A DNA stretch of 18,589 nt. Origin: Paenibacillaceae bacterium UBA6304 (GTDB lineage: Bacteria; Bacillota; Bacilli; Paenibacillales; Paenibacillaceae). The translations under genes were made by a program, and so were the position numbers. The notes beneath the pieces were generated by a model. That model made no database searches. It was not told where the DNA came from and was given only the letters and a program-made list of their open reading frames with translations. Shown piece after piece: positions 14,165 through 18,589 of the stretch; position 1 is the stretch's first letter; each line of letters opens with the position of its first letter. The stretch spans positions 1 through 18,589 of the forward strand of contig DJTQ01000061.1 in the NCBI GenBank assembly GCA_002439285.1. Direction: 5' to 3'.

Positions 14165-14220
14165 ATTTCCCCCACGCTTTCTCCTTCGTCGGCTTCAAGC
14201 CTATCATACCATTTTCAAAC

Positions 14221-14260
14221 AAAAATGACGCCCCGCCTTCCTTCCAAGGCAGCAGCGTCA
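14221..14260 (-). terminator. Rho-independent terminator of the CysA-type gene
   Basis: TGACGC (14226-14231) pairs with GCGTCA (14255-14260), with an inner GCCTT/AAGGC stem. On the minus strand ATTTTTGTTTG follows. It lies 22 bases past the stop codon of the ABC ATPase gene. Confidence 0.85.
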
Positions 14261-14281
14261 CTCTTGTTACAACCCACTCTA

Positions 14282-15346
14282 TTAAATCATTACGCTGATC
14301 GGTCCGCCCTTCAGCGGATTCTCGACGATCCAGCTTCTCTCATCATTGAATAGATAAGCCCGATGCACCAGCACACGAACATGCTGGCCTGCCTTCAGCG
14401 TCTCCTTCTCCAGCGAGCGGAATGTAGTCAGTGTGTGTCCTCCAAGCTCTACCTCGACCAGCCATTCGCTTCCGCGGAAATGCAGATGCTTCACCACAGC
14501 CGGTTCGGTAGCGGACAACAGGGCAAATTCATGCTCCGAACCGACCTCAAGATATTCCGGACGGATCAGCGCCCGCGTGTTACTGCCTCCGGCTTCCGCT
14601 TCAAATCCTTTCAGGTCTGCGGCTCTTTCGACAAGCGTAGACTGCCCAACGAACGACGCAACAAACGGAGTGTTGGGTTCCTTATAAATATCCCAAGGGG
14701 AGCCCTTCTGCTCTAAACGCCCTTCATTGATAATCATAATTTCATCCGCCACTTCGATCGCTTCATCCTGGTCATGCGTCACAAATATCGAGGTAATGCC
14801 GACGCGTTCGATTAACTCGCGCAACCAGGAACGGAGCTCCTGGCGAATCTTTGCATCAATCGCCGCGAACGGCTCATCTAACAAGAGTAATTGCGGCTCC
14901 GGTGCCAAAGCCCGCGCAAAAGCGACGCGTTGCCGCTGCCCGCCAGACAGCTGATGAGGATAACGCTTCTCAAAGCCCTTCAGCCCGGTCAGCTCTACCA
15001 GTTCCATGACGCGCTCCTGAATCCGGCTCTTCGTGGCCTTCTTGACCTGCAAACCGAAGGCGATGTTATCGAATACGGTCATATGCTTAAACAGTGCGTA
15101 GCTTTGAAACACAAAGCCGATGCCCCGGTCCTGCGGCGCAAGTCCATTGACCCGCTGCCCATGAAACAGAATCTCGCCCGAATCCGGCTGTTCAAGTCCT
15201 GCCAGCATCCGGAGAATCGATGTTTTCCCGCCGCCGCTCGGGCCGAGAAGCCCAATCAGTTGCCCTTTTTCAATACCGAAGCTGACATCCTTTACCGCGT
15301 GAAAACTGCCGAAATGCTTATCCAAATTCCGTACTTCCACATGCAT
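14282..15346 (-). CDS. cysA: Sulfate/thiosulfate ABC transporter ATP-binding protein (CysA-type)
   Basis: ATPase of 354 residues that would energise sulfate or thiosulfate import at the membrane. Walker A GPSGGGKT (35-42), Q-loop FQSYALFKHMTVFDNIAFGL (80-99, highly CysA-like), signature LSGGQ (133-137), Walker B LLLLDEP (153-159), switch H191, and a C-terminal TOBE-type domain (about 258-340). The frame is open to an ATG at 15445, but the extra 33 residues are AT-rich-coded and unlike the family. The ATG at 15346 follows AGGAAGTGGG and gives the normal start HVEVRNLDKHFGSF. No CysP, CysT or CysW gene is next to it, so it must work with subunits encoded elsewhere, or the specificity differs (for example molybdate). 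Confidence 0.9.
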   Translation of the reverse strand: MHVEVRNLDKHFGSFHAVKDVSFGIEKGQLIGLLGPSGGGKTSILRMLAGLEQPDSGEILFHGQRVNGLAPQDRGIGFVFQSYALFKHMTVFDNIAFGLQVKKATKSRIQERVMELVELTGLKGFEKRYPHQLSGGQRQRVAFARALAPEPQLLLLDEPFAAIDAKIRQELRSWLRELIERVGITSIFVTHDQDEAIEVADEIMIINEGRLEQKGSPWDIYKEPNTPFVASFVGQSTLVERAADLKGFEAEAGGSNTRALIRPEYLEVGSEHEFALLSATEPAVVKHLHFRGSEWLVEVELGGHTLTTFRSLEKETLKAGQHVRVLVHRAYLFNDERSWIVENPLKGGPISVMI

Positions 15347-15416
15347 GAAGAGCCCACTTCCTTTCGCCTGCTTTTCATATATAAATATAAACTTATTTAT
15401 TCTTATGAACTTACTT

Positions 15417-15448
15417 GGTTTTATGGTATAAGGACACTTTACCAAACC
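15417..15448. promoter_or_regulatory. Nested inverted repeat upstream of the CysA-type gene
   Basis: GGTTT (15417-15421) with AAACC (15444-15448) enclose GGTA (15425-15428) with TACC (15440-15443). It lies about 70-100 bases upstream of the ATPase start, where a sulfur-responsive regulator could bind. The stem is short, so this is tentative. Confidence 0.3.
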
Positions 15449-15488
15449 CGCCGGGCGGCGTCAATAAATTTAAATCTATCCCTTCATG

Positions 15489-15517
15489 TTGGAGGTTCAG
15501 GCGACTATGGGTACAAT
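15489..15517 (+). promoter_or_regulatory. Sigma-A promoter of the YjbQ-family gene
   Basis: TTGGAG (15489-15494) and TACAAT (15512-15517) are separated by exactly 17 bases. The ATG is 55 bases downstream. Confidence 0.6.
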
Positions 15518-15571
15518 ACAGATAAAGACGAAACCTAAGTAAATCGGAAGACAAAGGAGAGCTTATCGCTT

Positions 15572-15973
15572 ATGTTACATACTGTGGAACTGTCAACGTC
15601 CAAGCGGGACGAAATGCGCGACATTACGCGCGAGGTCACTTCAATTGTTCATAAAAGCGGAATTATTGACGGAATTGCCGTCATCTATTCCCCGCATACT
15701 ACAGCAGGCATCACTATTAATGAAAACGCAGATCCCGATGTGAAGCATGACGTTCTTCTCAGACTCGACGAAGTGTATCCCTGGAACCACCCGAAATACC
15801 GGCATGCGGAAGGAAATACGGCCTCCCATCTGAAAGCGATCACGACCGGTTCCTCCCAAACCGTAATCATTCATGAGGGAGAATTGATGCTGGGCCGCTG
15901 GCAAGGGATCTACTTCTGTGAGTTTGACGGTCCCCGGCATCGTCAGTATCTCGTCAAGATTATCGAAGGATAA
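15572..15973 (+). CDS. yjbQ: YjbQ/UPF0047 family protein (secondary thiamine-phosphate synthase type)
   Basis: A compact 133-residue cytosolic protein. Family hallmarks are complete: SPHTTAGITINENADPDV (40-57), EGNTASHLKAI (80-90), and GRWQGIYFCEFDGPRHR (108-124), with the conserved histidines and acidic residues of the putative active site. Some members show weak thiamine-phosphate synthase activity, but the physiological role is not known, so the name is by family only. The symbol follows E. coli usage; B. subtilis uses yjbQ for an unrelated gene. AAAGGAGAG lies 11 bases before the ATG at 15572. It is a single-gene unit with its own promoter and terminator, divergent from the CysA-type ATPase gene. 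Confidence 0.93.
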   Translation: MLHTVELSTSKRDEMRDITREVTSIVHKSGIIDGIAVIYSPHTTAGITINENADPDVKHDVLLRLDEVYPWNHPKYRHAEGNTASHLKAITTGSSQTVIIHEGELMLGRWQGIYFCEFDGPRHRQYLVKIIEG

Positions 15974-15976
15974 TAC

Positions 15977-16016
15977 AACAAAGACGCGGATCTCCCTGGA
16001 GAAGCGCGTCTTTGTT
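15977..16016 (+). terminator. Rho-independent terminator of the YjbQ-family gene
   Basis: AACAAAGACGCG (15977-15988) pairs perfectly over 12 bp with CGCGTCTTTGTT (16005-16016), with an inner TCTCC/GGAGA stem. The T-rich end of the right arm acts as the tail. It begins 3 bases past the stop codon. It may also stop minus-strand readthrough. Confidence 0.8.
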
Positions 16017-16130
16017 CAATATGGGCAAATCCAATGAATGACCAACATCCTGTTTGAAAGTCCGTAACGTTATTATAGTAATGTAATAAAGGAGTACAGC
16101 TATGATAGTGTGAACGGGTAAAGTGTACGC

Positions 16131-16156
16131 GGAAAACAAAAACGTCCTATGACGTT
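16131..16156 (-). terminator. Terminator overlapping the end of the TetR gene
   Basis: AACGTC (16141-16146) pairs with GACGTT (16151-16156) around a four-base loop. On the minus strand TTTGTTTT follows. The hairpin contains the TetR stop codon, so translation of the last codons and termination overlap. The stem is only 6 bp, so strength is uncertain. Confidence 0.55.
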
Positions 16157-16749
16157 AATCGGTAACTGCTTTGGCTTAACATTTTGACGTGGGCGACGGC
16201 AGCGGGCATTATTTCTTCGAAGGTCAGGCGATCCTGAATATAAAACGAGATAAATCCGTGTATTCCCAAAAACATACTCAGTGGAAGGGTCGGATTGCTC
16301 TCAAGCGGGTGCCTTTCCTCTCTCAAGAAGCCGCGGATGATCTTGTCAAACATGTCAAAGCACTTGGCTTGCTCGGACTTGCAATACGCCAATATTTCTT
16401 CGTCCCTCAGCATGAACATAATTTCATACTGATGCGGATGCTCCAAGCCGAATTTGATGAATTCCAGCATCAATTGTTCCGCCTTAGTCAAACCTTCGGT
16501 CGGCGGGCGTTTGGTCACCTGTTCGCATAGACGAGCCAGATGGTTAAAGTCCTGCACTACGATGGCGTAGAACAATTCCGCTTTTTCCTTGAAATGATAG
16601 TACAGAGATCCGTGACTATAACCTAAATGCTGCCCGATACTTCTCATGGATATTCCGCGATAACCTTTTGTAATAAACAAATGTCTAGCGGCATCCATAA
16701 TTCTTTCCCTCGACAACTCCTGCTCTACTGCTCTTCTAGCCATAGGCAT
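16147..16749 (-). CDS. TetR/AcrR family transcriptional regulator
   Basis: A repressor-type regulator of 200 residues. The N-terminal helix-turn-helix is clear: RIMDAARHLFITKGYRGISM (16-35), then IGQHLGYSHGSLYYHFKEKAEL (38-59). The C-terminal ligand domain (about 75-195) is all helical and resembles other TetR proteins of unknown ligand. Its ATG at 16749 shares its A with the last base of the upstream stop (TAATG), so translation is coupled to the YvyE-type gene. A second in-frame ATG at 16743 is possible, since GAAGGGGA lies upstream of both. No obvious efflux target gene is adjacent, so the regulated genes are unknown; autoregulation from this position is not evident. Confidence 0.92.
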   Translation of the reverse strand: MPMARRAVEQELSRERIMDAARHLFITKGYRGISMRSIGQHLGYSHGSLYYHFKEKAELFYAIVVQDFNHLARLCEQVTKRPPTEGLTKAEQLMLEFIKFGLEHPHQYEIMFMLRDEEILAYCKSEQAKCFDMFDKIIRGFLREERHPLESNPTLPLSMFLGIHGFISFYIQDRLTFEEIMPAAVAHVKMLSQSSYRLTS

Positions 16750-17381
16750 TATTCCCCTTCAATAAAGTAAACGTTGTCACCTTCCGTCATTACAGCCTGC
16801 CCTTGCGTCATATCGGTCATCCAGTCTTTAAAAGCTTGCGCCTCACCCTCCAGCGGCAGACACAGCAATGTAACCTTGTCGGCAAACCCGGTTTCACCCG
16901 TACGGATTCCCCGGTTTCTCAGCTCGTTCTCGGCTTTACCGAGCCACGTGTAATCCAACTCTACAAACACCTCGCGATGCAAGACCCGGGTAATGGTCTC
17001 GCCCGCTTGGATCGCGGCAACCGCCCCGTCCGTATAAGCCCGGATCAGTCCTCCCGCTCCCAGCATAATACCTCCGAAATACCTGGTCACGACGATAGCT
17101 ATATTCTTTAGACCCTGATTCCGGATCACTTCCAAAATCGGCTTCCCGGCCGTTCCGCTCGGTTCACCGTCATCCGACTGCTTCTGGATTTCGTCTCTTT
17201 CACCGATCATATAGGCTGAACAATTGTGAGTAGCGTTCCAATGCCGCTTCTTGATCTCCTCGATGAAGCTGACGGCGTCTTCCTCGCTCTCCACCGGCAT
17301 TACATGCCCGATAAATCTCGACTTCTTGATAACGATTTCCTTGTCTCCGGCTCTGCGAACCGTTTTGTAACGTTCCAGCAT
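16749..17381 (-). CDS. yvyE: YigZ/YvyE family (IMPACT-type) protein
   Basis: A 210-residue cytosolic protein of the YigZ/IMPACT family. Residues 15-130 are the conserved N-terminal domain with SRFIGHVMPV, DDGEPSGTAGKP (70-81) and TRYFGGIMLGAGGLIRAY (99-116); residues about 135-205 are the C-terminal ferredoxin-like domain (DUF1949 type). Eukaryotic IMPACT regulates translation through Gcn1, but the bacterial role is not settled, with links to ribosome or RNA processes only suggested. GGATGGAG lies just before the ATG at 17381. It follows pgi after a 101-base gap with a long hairpin, and is coupled to the TetR gene downstream. Confidence 0.94.
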   Translation of the reverse strand: MLERYKTVRRAGDKEIVIKKSRFIGHVMPVESEEDAVSFIEEIKKRHWNATHNCSAYMIGERDEIQKQSDDGEPSGTAGKPILEVIRNQGLKNIAIVVTRYFGGIMLGAGGLIRAYTDGAVAAIQAGETITRVLHREVFVELDYTWLGKAENELRNRGIRTGETGFADKVTLLCLPLEGEAQAFKDWMTDMTQGQAVMTEGDNVYFIEGE

Positions 17382-17403
17382 ATGACTCCATCCTTATGAA
17401 TGT

Positions 17404-17451
17404 GCCAAGAAGCAGCCCAACCGGATTGATCCCGGTGAACTGCTTCCTGGC
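17404..17451. terminator. Long hairpin between pgi and the YvyE-type gene
   Basis: GCCAAGAAGCAG (17404-17415) pairs with CTGCTTCCTGGC (17440-17451) with one mismatch, with an inner ACCGG/CCGGT stem (17420-17436). On the minus strand no run of T follows, so it is a weak terminator at best. It may protect or process the mRNA, or partly reduce readthrough from pgi into the next two genes. Confidence 0.4.
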
Positions 17452-17482
17452 GGCTTTATTCCTGCCCTTTGCGATAATACGA

Positions 17483-18589
17483 CTATTCGGAAAGTCTTGA
17501 TTCGAGTTCAGCTTTTTCTTTCTCGTAACCCGGTTTGCCCAGCAAGGCGAACATATTCTTCTTGTACGCTTCTACGCCCGGTTGATCAAACGGATTAACA
17601 CCCATCATGTAACCGCTGATACCGCAGGCCTTTTCAAAGAAGTATACCAGATAACCGAAGGAATATGGAGTCAAATCTGGAACATTTACCACCAAATTTG
17701 GTACCTGTCCGTCGGTATGTGCCAGCAGCGTGCCTTGGAACGCTTTTTTGTTAACGAAATCCACAGTTTTGCCTTCCAGGAAGTTCAATCCGTCCAGATC
17801 GGCCGGATCGGCTTCGATCGTAATGTGGCTAGGAACTTCAGTCACTTGGATGACGGTTTCGAAGATGTTCCGGTTCCCTTCCTGAATGAATTGGCCCATG
17901 GAGTGCAAGTCTGTCGAGAAATCGACCGCTGCCGGGAAGATACCTTTGTAGTCCTTGCCTTCGCTCTCGCCGAAGAGTTGTTTCCACCATTCGGATACAT
18001 AGTGCAGGGAAGGATCGTAGTTAACCAGAATTTCCGTTACTTTACCTTTACGGTACAAAGCGTTACGGACTGCCGCATATTGGTAGCTGGCATTCTCGGC
18101 CAGGTTAGGATTGCTGAATTCTTTCGCTGCGTCAGCCGCACCCTTCATCATGTCTTCAATGCTGATGCCTGCAGTAGCGATCGGCAGCAGACCTACTGCT
18201 GTCAATACGGAGTAACGTCCGCCGACATCGTCAGGAATCACGAACGTTTCGTAGCCTTCTTCATTGGAGAGCTTCTTCAGCGCGCCCTTCTCGCGGTCCG
18301 TCGTCGCGTAGATCCGTTTACGAGCTTCTTCTTTGCCATACTTCTTCTCCAGAGCAGCGCGGAAAATCCGGAAAGCGATCGCCGGTTCCGTCGTCGTTCC
18401 CGATTTGGAGATTACGTTTACGGAGAAGTCTTTGCCTTCGATAAGATCGAGAAGATGATTCACATAAGTGGAACTGATGTTGTTCCCTGCGAAATAAATT
18501 TCCGGAGTTTTGCGTTTGTCTTTCGGAAGCATATTATAGAACGAGTGCGAGAGCGATTCGATCGCCGCGCGTGCGCCGAGATAAGAACC
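17483..18589 (-). CDS. pgi: Glucose-6-phosphate isomerase, 5' end beyond the window
   Basis: Interconverts glucose 6-phosphate and fructose 6-phosphate in glycolysis. The window holds the last 368 residues and the stop codon; roughly the first 80 residues of a typical 450-residue Bacillales enzyme lie beyond the right edge. The frame is open to the last base, starting [19 protein letters not shown], so the ATG at 18532 is an internal methionine. Hallmarks are SKSGTTTEP (61-69 of the visible part), [17 protein letters not shown] (about 120-136), the glutamate-containing [10 protein letters not shown], and the C-terminal region [20 protein letters not shown] with the substrate-binding lysine. 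The stop TAG lies at 17483. It probably leads the transcript that includes the YvyE-type and TetR genes, with a hairpin after it. Confidence 0.97.
   Translation of the reverse strand, partial: GSYLGARAAIESLSHSFYNMLPKDKRKTPEIYFAGNNISSTYVNHLLDLIEGKDFSVNVISKSGTTTEPAIAFRIFRAALEKKYGKEEARKRIYATTDREKGALKKLSNEEGYETFVIPDDVGGRYSVLTAVGLLPIATAGISIEDMMKGAADAAKEFSNPNLAENASYQYAAVRNALYRKGKVTEILVNYDPSLHYVSEWWKQLFGESEGKDYKGIFPAAVDFSTDLHSMGQFIQEGNRNIFETVIQVTEVPSHITIEADPADLDGLNFLEGKTVDFVNKKAFQGTLLAHTDGQVPNLVVNVPDLTPYSFGYLVYFFEKACGISGYMMGVNPFDQPGVEAYKKNMFALLGKPGYEKEKAELESRLSE

Noticed and set aside
15347..15445. N-terminal extension of 33 residues on the CysA-type ATPase
   Set aside because: AT-rich region with no family likeness and no ribosome binding site at 15445. 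The ATG at 15346 gives the normal CysA start.
14891..15538. Plus-strand open frame of 215 codons opposite the CysA-type gene
   Set aside because: It lies antisense to a well-supported ATPase, with no recognisable domain and no ribosome binding site. It is a shadow frame.
16102..16113. ATG-ATA-GTG-TGA preceded by AAAGGAG on the plus strand
   Set aside because: The ribosome binding site is good, but the product would be three residues and no downstream gene follows on that strand for it to regulate.

Overview
The window looks like chromosomal DNA from a Gram-positive endospore-former of the order Bacillales, most likely Paenibacillaceae. The reasons are strong AGGAGG-type ribosome binding sites, use of TTG and GTG starts, many U-tailed hairpin terminators, and close likeness of the lipoate ligase, YvyE-type protein and glucose-6-phosphate isomerase to Bacillales versions. 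The genus is an inference. I see no rRNA, tRNA, CRISPR array, insertion sequence, phage gene or replication origin.

Layout. (1) 1-4300 is a sulfur-handling module. A minus-strand run encodes the N-terminal half of a YeeE/YedE (TsuA-like) transporter, a TusA-like sulfur carrier, the C-terminal half of the transporter, and, after an intrinsic hairpin, a thioredoxin-reductase-like flavoprotein fused to a thioredoxin domain with a damaged active site. A LysR-type regulator is divergent from this run, with a textbook T-N11-A box between them. A second TusA-like gene converges on the regulator and shares its stop-codon bases. (2) 4458-5462 is a lipoate-protein ligase (lplJ-like) with a clear terminator. 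(3) 5588-6640 is a TDT-family transporter and 6845-7051 is a small arginine-rich protein. (4) 7126-12110 is one tightly packed minus-strand operon: two tandem paralogous SxxK serine hydrolases followed by a complete ABC-2 transporter (two permeases and an ATPase), with overlaps or a few bases between most genes. Its promoter carries an inverted repeat between -35 and -10. (5) 12423-13226 is a Cof-type HAD phosphatase, convergent with a PhnP-like metallo-beta-lactamase-fold hydrolase (13301-14164) that carries an in-frame palindromic insert. (6) 14282-15346 is a lone CysA-type sulfate ABC ATPase, divergent from a YjbQ/UPF0047 gene (15572-15973). (7) 16147-18589 is a minus-strand run of pgi (5' end cut off by the window), a YvyE/YigZ (IMPACT) protein and a TetR regulator.

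How they fit together. The first 4.3 kb, perhaps with the TDT transporter and the CysA ATPase, point to uptake and intracellular relay of thiosulfate or sulfane sulfur: YeeE-type pore, TusA carriers, a flavin disulfide reductase to handle persulfide or disulfide intermediates, and a LysR sensor. The hydrolase-ABC operon suggests modification plus export (or self-protection) of a small amide or ester compound; its substrate cannot be read from sequence. The rest is ordinary metabolism.

All calls come from reading the sequence by eye; no database search was run. Four starts were moved downstream of the longest possible ORF (9692, 10900, 12110, 15346) for reasons given in each entry.
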